This document shows positions 8,613 to 16,758 of a stretch of 32,401 bases of DNA, piece after piece. The position numbers and the translations under genes are program-made. The first letter of the stretch is position 1; the number at the start of each line of letters is the position of its first letter. The notes under the pieces are model-generated. The model had not been told where the DNA came from and did no database searches. It worked only from the letters and a program-made list of their open reading frames with translations. The stretch lies in NCBI GenBank assembly GCA_900299285.1, contig OMJF01000077.1, forward strand, positions 1-32,401. Direction: 5' to 3'. Source of the DNA: Anabaena sp. 54. Lineage in GTDB: Bacteria; Cyanobacteriota; Cyanobacteriia; Cyanobacteriales; Nostocaceae.

Positions 8613-9002
8613 ATGCAGCGTACTTTCTTGTTAGCAAAAATTCATAACTGTACCCTCACAGGAGCAAATATTAACTATGTGGGTAGTATCAGCATTGACG
8701 AAATTCTCTTAGAAAAAGCTGGTATCTTTCCCTATGAGCAAGTACAAGTAGTGAACATTGCTAATGGTGAGCGTTTTAATACTTATGCTATACCAGCACC
8801 CGCGAATTCAGGAGCTATAGAATTAAATGGAGCAGCGGCTCGCTTAGGTGTAGTAGGCGATCGCTTGATTATCATGACATACGCACAGTTTACCTTGGAA
8901 GAGTTAAAATGTTACTCTCCTACTGTTGTGATTGTGAATGCAAAAAACCACTTGTTAGAAGTGCGAAATTATGCTTCTGGGGAAGTCAGGGAAGAGGTGT
9001 AA
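8613..9002 (+). CDS. panD: Aspartate 1-decarboxylase proenzyme
   Basis: A pyruvoyl enzyme making beta-alanine from L-aspartate for pantothenate and CoA synthesis. At 129 residues it is the standard length. Lys9 and His11 (AKIHNCTLT) and the self-cleavage site Gly24-Ser25 (YVGSISID) are in the canonical positions; Ser25 becomes the pyruvoyl group. The conserved NGAAARL segment (about 73-79) follows. The other pantothenate genes are not next to it, which is usual for cyanobacteria. Two hairpins directly downstream separate it from the convergent hydrolase gene. Confidence 0.96.
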   Translation: MQRTFLLAKIHNCTLTGANINYVGSISIDEILLEKAGIFPYEQVQVVNIANGERFNTYAIPAPANSGAIELNGAAARLGVVGDRLIIMTYAQFTLEELKCYSPTVVIVNAKNHLLEVRNYASGEVREEV

Positions 9003-9064
9003 GTCCTGTTGTTATTTACAGCTATTTTCAGGTAAATAAACTACAAACCGACCTCTCTGGTAAA

Positions 9065-9122
9065 CCTCTCTTCTTGCAGGAGAGAGGCTTTGATTTACTC
9101 CCCTTACCTGGTAGGGAAGGGG
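9065..9122. terminator. Two hairpins between convergent panD and hydrolase genes
   Basis: CCTCTCT (9065-9071) pairs with AGAGAGG (9081-9087), and CCCCTT (9100-9105) pairs with AAGGGG (9117-9122) with extra inner pairs. They sit between two convergent stop codons, so a bidirectional terminator is likely. Neither hairpin is followed by a strong T-run. The sequence style resembles common cyanobacterial repeats. Confidence 0.5.
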
Positions 9123-9135
9123 CTGGGGGTTAGGT

Positions 9136-9834
9136 CTAATAATTGTGGCTCAAATACATGAAAACTGCTGTAAGGTAGTGTGTAAACCATTCCTTTGCTA
9201 AATTTGCTACGGCCGCCAATTTACCTGGTTCTGGAAATAAATGTGTAGCCCCAGGAACAATCTCCAACCGTTTGATTGAGCGTAACTGTGTCAGTGCATC
9301 TTCATTAATCGCTATTACAGGCAGATCATCTCCACCAACAATTAACAATGTTGGCGCTTTCACCTCAGATAATGCTGAACCAGCTAGGTCAGGTCGTCCA
9401 CCACGAGAAACAATAGCTTTCACAACTTCCCCCCGTTTTGCAGCGGCTACAAGAGCCGCACCTGCTCCCGTACTAGCACCAAAGTAACCTATCTTGAGTT
9501 GTTGGGTATCGGGGTTCTGTAGTAGCCAGTCCGTAGCTCCAACTAAGCGAGACGCTAACAAACCAATATCAAAGCGTAAATGTCTTGTCCGCAGGTCAAT
9601 TTCCTCCTCTTCCGTAGTCAGCAAATCAAGTAATAAAGTTGCCAGTCCTGCTTGTTCTAATACCTCAGCAACATAACGATTACGGGGACTGTAACGACTG
9701 CTACCACTACCATGAGCAAATAAAACTATCCCGATAGCACCATGGGGGATCACCAAATTACCCTCTAACGTGACATCACCTGTGATCACTGATACCAGTT
9801 GCTCCTGGGGGTTCTGTATTAATGTTCTATCCAT
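9136..9834 (-). CDS. Alpha/beta hydrolase, dienelactone-hydrolase-like
   Basis: A 232-residue serine hydrolase fold. The catalytic set is readable: nucleophile Ser121 in the GASTGAG elbow, an acid in VGGDD (Asp169 or Asp170) and His198 in GATHLF. The oxyanion-region motif FAHGSGSSRYSPRNR (39-53) is typical of a DLH-like subgroup that in other bacteria is often fused to, or sits beside, a phosphoribosyltransferase domain; only the hydrolase is present here. The substrate is unknown. The last dozen residues (TAVFMYLSHNY) look non-conserved. Confidence 0.82.
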   Translation of the reverse strand: MDRTLIQNPQEQLVSVITGDVTLEGNLVIPHGAIGIVLFAHGSGSSRYSPRNRYVAEVLEQAGLATLLLDLLTTEEEEIDLRTRHLRFDIGLLASRLVGATDWLLQNPDTQQLKIGYFGASTGAGAALVAAAKRGEVVKAIVSRGGRPDLAGSALSEVKAPTLLIVGGDDLPVIAINEDALTQLRSIKRLEIVPGATHLFPEPGKLAAVANLAKEWFTHYLTAVFMYLSHNY

Positions 9835-9974
9835 AACAAATAAATCAGCAATTACTTGTGCTATTAACCCGATAATTCCTTTTTAGTAATTCCCATAATT
9901 CTATACATCCATCTTTAAATCTATTTTAAAATAACTCTCAAGACAATAGGGTTGTGTTCTTAGTATAAGTAGTC

Positions 9975-10015
9975 AAGTAGTCGTACAAAATAAATTTCAT
10001 ATTCGGGAGAGGAAA
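9975..10015 (+). repeat. 42-bp dispersed repeat, copy 2 (diverged)
   Basis: It begins AAGTAGTCGTACAAAATAAA and continues TTTCATATTCGGGAGAGGAAAC. It differs from the copies at 4472 and 24786 by a few bases. Confidence 0.8.
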
Positions 10016-10162
10016 CAGGAAAGGAATGCGGTTATTTATGTTTATTAAGTAAAAAAATGTGCAATTAATTTTGTTTAGGTACTGAATAAACAATTTTCCC
10101 TAAATCACTTTTTCATCAATATCTATCTTTAGATAGATGACACGGACTTTCTTTTAATTTAT

Positions 10163-10183
10163 TGTAACTTTGATTACATCAAA
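10163..10183. promoter_or_regulatory. Overlapping dyads upstream of the split protease gene
   Basis: TGTAA-N6-TTACA (10163-10178) overlaps TTTGAT-TAC-ATCAAA (10169-10183). TTACATCA is repeated directly at 10174-10181 and 10198-10205. This could be a binding site for a dimeric regulator; the regulator is unknown. Confidence 0.35.
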
Positions 10184-10269
10184 ACGCACAACGGTTATTA
10201 CATCACCAGTATTATGACCCGTTTATACACAAAAAAAGTTAGTCTCAAAAAAGAGGTAGCATTTTTATT

Positions 10270-11614
10270 ATGAATAGTCTTTCTAAACTACTAATTGTAC
10301 TTATTTCTTTGACTACAACAGTTACTTATAATTTTTCTCTCCAACAACTTGGGAATATTGGTCAAATTAGCTTTGCGCAAGAACAAAATACAGATTTAGG
10401 AGCTAAAAATAATTATTACAATGGTATTAAAGTTATAGAAAAATTAGGAGATTGGCGTAACCAAGAAAATAATATTCCTTACTCAGAACCCGTAATTATT
10501 AAAGATGATTTTGGTAGTAGCGAAGTAATGGTCTTTGATAGAAATTATATTACAAAAAGGCAGCAGTTCACTCCCAATGGGTATACATTGACAGTTCAAA
10601 CACAATGGACTTCTGAATATATAACCGTTTATGCGAGTATACAGCGTGTACAGTGTGGGTTATTTGCTATTATTTGTACGTCCGTAGCAGAAAGAGAAGA
10701 AAAGTTAATAGGTAATAAATTAGAAGTTTTAATTGACGGTAAATCTTATACTGTATATGGCAACAAAGGTCAATTTATTGTAAACGATGATTTATCAAGA
10801 GCGTTATTCAATGCACCTGAAAAAGAATCTAAAATCAGAATTATTATTGATGAAAATAAATTTATAGATAATGCAATTGGAATTGGCACAGTAAAAGCAT
10901 GGAGAAAAGTATACCAACCAACAGGAAACGAAAATACTAGTAAAAATATAACCATTTCCCCAAGTAATCAAACTTTTGAAAAAAAAAGACATAGAAACTA
11001 TAGTCTCTCAATCAATTCCTGGTATTGTAAAAATCACCTCAAAAGGGGGTAGTGGAACTGGGTTTATTATTGGAAAAGAGGGATACATATTAACAAATAG
11101 GCACGTAATTCTCAAAGATAAATCACCAAATATTTCTTTTTATGATGGACAGGAGAAAACTGGTGAAGTTATAAATATAGATAGAAAAAGAGATTTAGCC
11201 TTAATTAGGGTTAACATAAAACCTAATTCTTATCCAGCACTTCCAATGTGTATAACTCCAAAACGTCAGGTTGGTGCAGAAGTGATAATAATAGGTAATC
11301 CTAGCGAAGTTGCAGGAATAAAATTAACTAATTCTGTTAGTAAAGGCATTATCAGTGGTTTTCGCAGCAATGAAGAACAAGAAATGATCCAAACTGATGC
11401 TTCAATTAATCCCGGTAACAGCGGCGGACCAATGATAGATAAAACCGGACACGTAATCGGTATAGTTAACGCCAAAATTATTAATTACGGAATCGAAGGA
11501 ATAGGTTTTGCTATTCCCCTTTTTGAAGCCATACCATCTTTAGGAATTAAATTCATATCAGATAGAAACACAAAAGTAGATGATTGTGGAATAACAGTAA
11601 CCTCATTAAATTAA
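10270..11614 (+). pseudogene. Secreted trypsin-like serine protease, interrupted by a frameshift at an A9 tract
   Basis: Two overlapping frames form one protein. Frame 1 (10270-11052) has a signal peptide (hydrophobic LLIVLISLTTTV, probable cleavage near SFAQ, about residue 37) and a beta-rich domain of about 190 residues that I do not recognise. After the A-run at 10979-10987 its tail is out of frame. The second frame (open from 10976 to 11614) carries an S1C/HtrA-type protease: GSGTGFII, His in TNRHVI, Asp in KRDLALI, Ser in NPGNSGGPM (residues 43, 73 and 149 counted from 10976), and no PDZ domain. Removing one A (A8) gives E-K-K-D-I-E and a continuous protein of 447 residues. The second half has no good start of its own (only TTG at 10976) and no signal peptide. 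It could be a real mutation, a homopolymer read error, or a gene rescued by transcriptional slippage. Confidence 0.8.
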
Positions 11615-11747
11615 AACAATAATTAAAAATTTGTCATTCAGTCAGTCGAAATAGAGTTTGCTGAATAAACGTAAAACAAATATGATGGTTAATTTGTGCA
11701 TTGCCTAAGTCATACAGTGAATTTCACCTGAATGAGGTACAATTTTA

Positions 11748-11764
11748 GCGGGCAAGATGCCCGC
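11748..11764. repeat. GCGGGCA-AGA-TGCCCGC palindrome, copy 1
   Basis: Perfect 7-bp arms with a 3-base loop, followed by ACCACAA. The same palindrome with the same right flank is at 25593-25609, and a variant lies in each 93-bp unit at 31446-31706. It lies between the split protease and cnaT 3' ends and may act as a transcript end. Confidence 0.75.
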
Positions 11765-11890
11765 ACCACAAGATTTTTGTCATTAATATCTGTACTTTGT
11801 GAATATCGGAAACTACTGTAAAATATCCATCTTCATCCTCGACATCCTGATATGGCTAACGCCACGCTTCGCTATCAGACAATTAGAAGC

Positions 11891-12937
11891 TCACAGAGAT
11901 AAACTACTGAACAGGTTACTGATTTCCTCAAGTTTAGCACTGACTACACCACTGCTGAATAATGTAGCAGCTTTATCTATGCCCGCTTGCATACCTGGAG
12001 AAATACCACTACGCCATAAATAAAAACCACCATTCCATAAAGCTGTTTGTAGTAGTTCGCCGGCTTTTCCCGTCAAAACCCCTTGCAAATCATTGATTAG
12101 TTCTGAGGTAGTAGTTAGAGGTACATTTTTAGTTATAAAACCATATTCACGGGGTACGAGTTGTAACCGAGTTAATTCATCTGGATTTAATGAAGATAAG
12201 CCAATAATAGCTGTGCGATCGCGTGGTAAATCACAACTACCCTCTAAACCTTTAATAAAAGTATATTCCCTCACCCCACGTAACTCTAAAGCTTCATGAA
12301 ATATTGCTTCCGTAGGAGGGTGAACAAAACCGGCGATAATATGAGCATCACCAGCATAGGGACACCAAATTAACTCCATGGTTGCTAATGGTGGACGTTT
12401 ACCCAATTCCTCACGATATGACCACAAAATTTGATTGAGGGGGAAATGCTTTGGGGTGTAAACAAAGCCAATTCCTGTTGTTTCAAAGACCTGCTGGGTT
12501 TGTTCTAGTGTTAAACTAGTCCAATCTATTCCTAAACCTTGCCAAATTTCCATTAAAGGTAGACCGTATTTTGTTGGTAGACGATCTCCCCCGTGCATAA
12601 TTACAGCTTGTCCCGCAGCAGCTAATAATAAAGCCGTAATGACATTAATCGGTGCTGTACGAGTTCTACCATCATAGGGTATACCTAAAATAATTACAGG
12701 TTGTCCTATTGATTGCAACTGTGGACCGAGTTCATAGTAAGCGTCTAACATTCCCGCTACCTCTGCTCCCGTGGCACGTTTAATACGGTGAGCAATTAAA
12801 AATGCACCAATTTGTACAGGTGTAGCTTCATTTAATAACATCATTCTTGTAGCCATGGACGCTTCATCACGGGTTAAATTCTGTGATGTGTGATTTCCGC
12901 TACCTACTTTTTGGATAAATTCTCTAAATTTAGTCAT
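11891..12937 (-). CDS. cnaT: CnaT, anthranilate phosphoribosyltransferase-like protein for nir operon expression
   Basis: A 348-residue member of glycosyltransferase family 3 (TrpD/thymidine phosphorylase fold). The N-terminal helical domain (LTRDEASMATRMMLLNEATP, about 22-41) precedes the phosphoribosyl-binding part (PYDGRTRT, HGGDRLPTKYG). The canonical TrpD GTGGD loop is replaced, which argues against ordinary tryptophan synthesis. In Anabaena PCC 7120, cnaT (all0601) sits beside ntcB and is required for expression of the nitrate assimilation operon; the same adjacency here supports the name. Its ATG overlaps the end of ntcB by 8 bases, implying a coupled ntcB-cnaT transcript. The biochemical activity is not established. 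Confidence 0.85.
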   Translation of the reverse strand: MTKFREFIQKVGSGNHTSQNLTRDEASMATRMMLLNEATPVQIGAFLIAHRIKRATGAEVAGMLDAYYELGPQLQSIGQPVIILGIPYDGRTRTAPINVITALLLAAAGQAVIMHGGDRLPTKYGLPLMEIWQGLGIDWTSLTLEQTQQVFETTGIGFVYTPKHFPLNQILWSYREELGKRPPLATMELIWCPYAGDAHIIAGFVHPPTEAIFHEALELRGVREYTFIKGLEGSCDLPRDRTAIIGLSSLNPDELTRLQLVPREYGFITKNVPLTTTSELINDLQGVLTGKAGELLQTALWNGGFYLWRSGISPGMQAGIDKAATLFSSGVVSAKLEEISNLFSSLSL

Positions 12938-13856
12938 TAGTCATTGCGGGAATATTATTCTTGACAAGTTGCCAAAAGTGCTGTATGGGAGGAATCTGAA
13001 GACGGTCATAAGTTGTTACCATCACTACCCGACGAGTTAAACCAGAATTATCGGCTAAATTGCTATTTTCAGCTAGGGGACGAACTGCAAGAGTAGGATC
13101 ATTTTTAGATTCTATTAATGCTGACTGGGGAAGTAAAGCAATCAGTTCTCCTTGACGAACTACCCCCCGAAAAGACTCTAAGGTATTTACTTCTAAAGCT
13201 GCGAGGAGTTTGGTTGACCTACTGTCAAATTTATCCTGAATGAGACGCTGCATCCCATAGCCTTCTTTAAATACTACTTGACGATAGCGAATTAATTCTA
13301 ACCAAGGGATAGATTCATATTTAGATAGGGGATGATTAGCAGCGACTAAAACTTCTATTGGTTCATCGTATAGCACTTCTACCGCCATTTCCTTACCCGT
13401 GATTAAAAAGCGATTGTGCATAACAATTGCTAAATCTACTAAACCATCTTTGAGGACTTTAAGCGAGCGATCGCTTCCTAATGATGTTACCCGTAATTGT
13501 ACCTCCGGGTAATCATGGCAAAATTTTTGTAACACTGGTGGTAGATAAGAAGCACAAACAGAATGAATTACTGCAATACATAATTCTGGTTGCTTTCCCC
13601 CGATTAAATCCGTTAACTCTTGTGTAGCAGATTCCCATTCTTGACAAATTTTCTGGATACGGGGAAGTAAACGTTCACCGCCTAAAGTTAATTTAGCATG
13701 GGTACTGCGGTGAAACAATTCTACCCCCAAATTTGCCTCTAGTCCCTGAATTTGCCTACTAATGGTAGATTGAGTTACACCACATTGTTTTGCAGCTTGT
13801 TGAAAACTGCCAGTTTGTGCGATCGCCAAAAAGGCTTGCAACTGCTCTAAACGCAT
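12930..13856 (-). CDS. ntcB: NtcB, LysR-type activator of nitrate assimilation
   Basis: A 308-residue LysR-family regulator. The N-terminal winged helix-turn-helix (about 1-60, TGSFQQAAKQCGVTQSTISR) is followed by a linker helix and the periplasmic-binding-like effector domain (about 90-290). NtcB acts with NtcA to activate nirA operons in response to nitrite/nitrate; the assignment to NtcB rather than another LysR protein rests on its position opposite nirA and its coupling to cnaT. A perfect 11-bp dyad (13883-13912) lies 26 bases upstream of its start and could be an autoregulatory site or leader hairpin. Confidence 0.88.
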   Translation of the reverse strand: MRLEQLQAFLAIAQTGSFQQAAKQCGVTQSTISRQIQGLEANLGVELFHRSTHAKLTLGGERLLPRIQKICQEWESATQELTDLIGGKQPELCIAVIHSVCASYLPPVLQKFCHDYPEVQLRVTSLGSDRSLKVLKDGLVDLAIVMHNRFLITGKEMAVEVLYDEPIEVLVAANHPLSKYESIPWLELIRYRQVVFKEGYGMQRLIQDKFDSRSTKLLAALEVNTLESFRGVVRQGELIALLPQSALIESKNDPTLAVRPLAENSNLADNSGLTRRVVMVTTYDRLQIPPIQHFWQLVKNNIPAMTND

Positions 13857-13882
13857 TTTGATTTAGCCTGATGATATATGAT

Positions 13883-13912
13883 AAATTTAACGGCATAAAT
13901 TCCGTTAAATTT
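13883..13912. promoter_or_regulatory. Perfect 11-bp dyad in the ntcB leader
   Basis: AAATTTAACGG (13883-13893) and CCGTTAAATTT (13902-13912) are exact inverted repeats with an 8-base spacer. The placement just upstream of a LysR-family gene fits an operator or an RNA hairpin. There is no adjacent U-run on the minus strand, so a terminator for the Rieske gene is less likely. Confidence 0.55.
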
Positions 13913-14038
13913 TAATTTAACTAATTTTTCATTCAGTATTTACCTCACACAACTAAACTAGTATAAATACTAGCTAATACTCAAGTGTTCAGTTACTCTG
14001 ATAGAGATTATTGAAGAAAGTTTCCCTCAACGAGGATC

Positions 14039-14479
14039 TTAAACTGTTTTCACAAACACAGAACCAGCTTCAATCTTTGTTTGGTAAATTTTGAGGGGCT
14101 TTTTAGCCGGCCTTTGTTTTACCTTACCATCACGAGCAAACTCAGCGCCATGACAGGGACAGACAAATTTATTTTCTTTTGCTTTCCAGTCAATAGTACA
14201 ACCTTCATGAGAACAAGTAGGATTAACAGCGACTAAACTTTTAACATCTTTTGATGTTCCCACCACCAATACAGCACCAATGGGCGAATTTTCCGCCAAT
14301 AATTGACCAGTTTTGTCTAATTGTGCCACAGTACCGATTTTTTGCCAGCCATTCTTAGCAGTATTAGATGTAGAACTAGGTGCTGCGGTTGTTTCAGGAG
14401 AACAAGCCGCAATTGCTATAGGTAGAGAACTAGCTAAAAAACCCAATCCTACCCAGTTGATAAATTCCCGACGTTTCAT
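14039..14479 (-). CDS. Tat-exported Rieske [2Fe-2S] lipoprotein
   Basis: A soluble-type Rieske protein. I chose the ATG at 14479 (146 residues) because AAAGG precedes it and it starts the twin-arginine signal MKRREFINWVGLG; an upstream GTG at 14512 would add 11 residues. The signal ends in a lipobox-like AIAAC, so a lipid-anchored, exported protein is likely. The cluster ligands are Cys89-His91 (CSHEGC) and Cys107-His110 (CPCHGAEF), with Cys94 and Cys109 as the disulfide pair. There is a Ser/Thr/Ala-rich linker after the lipobox. It is smaller than PetC of the cytochrome b6f complex and lacks its membrane-helix layout. It sits between ntcB and nirA; a role in nitrate assimilation is unproven. 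Confidence 0.88.
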   Translation of the reverse strand: MKRREFINWVGLGFLASSLPIAIAACSPETTAAPSSTSNTAKNGWQKIGTVAQLDKTGQLLAENSPIGAVLVVGTSKDVKSLVAVNPTCSHEGCTIDWKAKENKFVCPCHGAEFARDGKVKQRPAKKPLKIYQTKIEAGSVFVKTV

Positions 14480-14516
14480 AGTTGCCTTTAATAATACCTG
14501 ATTTATCACCAAATAT

Positions 14517-14544
14517 ATATTAAGACCGCCAAAATTTGATCAAA
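14517..14544 (-). promoter_or_regulatory. Candidate promoter of the Rieske gene
   Basis: On the minus strand TTTGAT (14544-14539) and TAATAT (14522-14517) are 16 bases apart. The -35 half lies in the palindrome TTTGATCAAA (14535-14544), which could be a regulator site. Confidence 0.4.
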
Positions 14545-14892
14545 GTTTTGTATTTTCACACCCTAGTCAAATCAAAAAACCTTAAATCTCTCACTCTCAG
14601 TACCGGAAACCTCTCTGCGTGAGACAAATTACTATCTTCATACAGGAACCCATTAAAATTTATAAAAGCTCATTTGTAAAAAAAGGCGTTGCTCAAGTCA
14701 GGTAGGAAATTTAGAAATTCAAAATTTGAAACTTTGCGTCCTTGCTCCTTTGCCTCTAACGTACTTCGTACTTCGCTTCGCTAAGGCACCAAATCAATAT
14801 CATATCCCAATTCAGCAACGCCGAAAAAAATTTTTAGTTTATGTAGTAATAGCAATTAGGATATCCGTTTTTTGTAAAAATACTCAAATTTA

Positions 14893-14934
14893 GTAACGTA
14901 GTATACAAACTGTTATAAAAAATCGCCCTAAGTT
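14893..14934 (+). promoter_or_regulatory. NtcA-activated class II promoter of the nirA operon
   Basis: GTA (14893-14895)-N8-TAC (14904-14906) is a perfect NtcA box. It is followed after 22 bases by TAAGTT (14929-14934), which fits the TAN3T -10 element. This is the spacing described for NtcA-dependent promoters. The start would be near 14941, giving a leader of about 119 bases before nirA. NtcB is expected to bind nearby; its site was not identified. Confidence 0.85.
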
Positions 14935-15059
14935 ATCAATATCGCCACTGTTACAAACACAAATCAGGAAACTACTATTAGTTATTTCCCCAAAGTGGTA
15001 AATACAGAAGCGATAAAAGGGTACACAGTTAATTAAGTCCTGTCTCCCAAGAAAAAACC

Positions 15060-16622
15060 ATGATAGAAACAGCAGCTACCACAGAAAAACTGAATAAATT
15101 CGAGAAATTCAAAGCCGAAAAAGACGGACTCCTAGTTAAAAATGAAATAGAGCAGTTTGCGCAAATCGGTTGGGAAGCACTAGACGAAAATGACCTTAAC
15201 CATCGCCTAAAATGGTTAGGTGTATTCTTCCGTCCAGTGACCCCCGGTAAATTCATGATGCGAATGCGGATACCTAATGGTATTCTCACTAGCAATCAAT
15301 TATCAGTTTTAGCAGAGGTAGTGCAGCGTTACGGTGACGACGGCAGCGCTGACATTACTACTAGACAGAATATACAACTACGCGGCATAAAAATTCAAGA
15401 TATTCCAGATATCTTTAATAAATTTAACAAAGTCGGATTGACTACTATCCAATCTGGAATGGATAATATCCGTAATATTACAGGCGATCCTGTAGCAGGA
15501 TTAGATGCAAATGAGTTTTATGATACCAGAGAATTAGTCCAGCAAATCCAGAATACACTGACTAACAACGGTGAAGGTAATCCAGAATTTAGTAATCTTC
15601 CTCGGAAATTCAACATTGCAATTACTGGGGGAAGAGATAATTCAGTTCATGCAGAAATTAACGATTTAGCCTTTATTCCCGCTTTTTCAGTAAATAAAGA
15701 GCAAATACCAGTCTTTGGCTTTAACGTCATTGTCGGTGGTTTATTTTCCGCCAAACGTTGCGAAACAGCCATGGCTTTAAATGTTTGGGTATCTCCTGCC
15801 GATGTTGTATCATTATCCAAAGTCATTGTCGAGATATTTCGAGATCATGGTTTACGTGCAAACAGACAAAAAGCCCGGTTAATTTGGCTACTTGATGAAT
15901 GGGGGATAGAAAGATTCCGTTTAGAAGTAGAAAAGCGTTTTGGTAAATCATTATTACCCGCAGCAGCGAAAGATGAAATTGACTGGGAAAAACGGGATCA
16001 TCTAGGCATATATAAACAAAAACAAACAGGACTTAACTACGCAGGTTTAAATATTCCCGTCGGGAGATTATCTGCTCATGATATGTTAGAAATTGCCCGG
16101 TTAGCCGAAGTTTACGGAAGTGCAGAAATCAGATTTACCGTCGAGCAAAATATCATCATTCCCAATATTCCCGATAGCAGTTTAACAGCATTTTGCACAG
16201 AAGAGATATTAGAGAAATTTGCAGTTAACCCTGGCTTATTAATGGGATCATTGGTATCATGTACTGGCGCACAATTTTGTAATTTTGCCTTAATAGAAAC
16301 CAAAAATCGCGCCTTAGAAATGGTTAAATCATTGGAATCTGAATTAACCTTATCACATCCGGTGCGAATTCATTGGACAGGATGCCCAAATTCCTGTGGA
16401 CAGCCCCAAGTAGCAGATATTGGTTTAATGGGAACTAAAGTCCGTAAAAATGGGCAAATGTTAGAAGGCGTAGATATTTATATGGGTGGAAAAGTAGGGA
16501 AAGACGCACATTTAGGAACTTGCGTAAAAAAAGGTATTCCTTGCGAAGACTTACAACCCATATTAAGAGAAATACTAATTACTCAATTTGGGGCAAAATT
16601 GAGAGAACCAGCAACAGTTTAA
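15060..16622 (+). CDS. nirA: Ferredoxin-nitrite reductase
   Basis: Reduces nitrite to ammonium with six electrons from ferredoxin in the cytosol. The 520 residues have the two-fold sulfite/nitrite reductase repeat: a ferredoxin-like half (FRPVTPGKFMMRMRIPNG, TTRQNIQLRG) in the first 150 residues and its repeat near 325-370 (VPVGRLSA-type, FTVEQNIIIPN). The siroheme/[4Fe-4S] cysteines are Cys401, Cys407 (CTGAQFC), Cys442 and Cys446 (CPNSC). There is no C-terminal ferredoxin extension. It is the first gene of nirA-nrtP-narB and is driven by the NtcA promoter at 14893-14934. Confidence 0.97.
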   Translation: MIETAATTEKLNKFEKFKAEKDGLLVKNEIEQFAQIGWEALDENDLNHRLKWLGVFFRPVTPGKFMMRMRIPNGILTSNQLSVLAEVVQRYGDDGSADITTRQNIQLRGIKIQDIPDIFNKFNKVGLTTIQSGMDNIRNITGDPVAGLDANEFYDTRELVQQIQNTLTNNGEGNPEFSNLPRKFNIAITGGRDNSVHAEINDLAFIPAFSVNKEQIPVFGFNVIVGGLFSAKRCETAMALNVWVSPADVVSLSKVIVEIFRDHGLRANRQKARLIWLLDEWGIERFRLEVEKRFGKSLLPAAAKDEIDWEKRDHLGIYKQKQTGLNYAGLNIPVGRLSAHDMLEIARLAEVYGSAEIRFTVEQNIIIPNIPDSSLTAFCTEEILEKFAVNPGLLMGSLVSCTGAQFCNFALIETKNRALEMVKSLESELTLSHPVRIHWTGCPNSCGQPQVADIGLMGTKVRKNGQMLEGVDIYMGGKVGKDAHLGTCVKKGIPCEDLQPILREILITQFGAKLREPATV

Positions 16623-16648
16623 CCTCATAAACTAGACATCAAATCAGC

Positions 16649-16678
16649 CGCGTGTATCTGCGTTTATCCGCGTTTGAT
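16649..16678 (-). repeat. Inverted copy of the AACGCAGATA decamer family, between nirA and nrtP
   Basis: TATCTGCGTT TATCCGCGTT is the reverse complement of the decamer repeat at 3157-3187. It occupies the middle of the 136-base nirA-nrtP spacer. Confidence 0.65.
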
Positions 16679-16758
16679 AAATCATTAATTTCGGCAATTT
16701 CATAATTGTCCATAGATTGTCATAACCAATTTTTCAAATATTTTGAACCAGAGAAAAA

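Larger units (their letters stand above)
9835..10269. other. Intergenic region with dispersed repeat and dyads
   Basis: These 435 bases hold the diverged copy of the 42-bp dispersed repeat (9975-10015) and overlapping dyads at 10163-10183 upstream of the split protease gene. I see no coding sequence or RNA gene in the rest. Confidence 0.6.
14513..15059. other. Divergent control region between the Rieske gene and nirA, with repeats
   Basis: These 547 bases hold the leftward promoter of the Rieske gene (14517-14544), repeat debris (a right end of the MITE-like element at 14800-14822, and the direct-repeat stretch ACGTACTTCGTACTTCGCTTCG at about 14759), and the NtcA promoter of nirA (14893-14934). 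No coding sequence is seen. Confidence 0.7.

Noticed and set aside
8909..9133. 74-codon open frame overlapping the end of panD
   Set aside because: It overlaps panD out of frame and continues through terminator hairpins.
11891..12937. Tryptophan-pathway trpD
   Set aside because: The glycine-rich phosphoribosyl loop is altered and the gene is coupled to ntcB, so cnaT fits better.
14480..14512. Upstream GTG start for the Rieske protein
   Set aside because: It would place 11 residues before the twin-arginine signal; AAAGG before 14479 supports the later ATG.
14914..14919. TATAAA as the nirA -10 element
   Set aside because: It is only 7 bases from the NtcA box; TAAGTT at 14929 has the right spacing.
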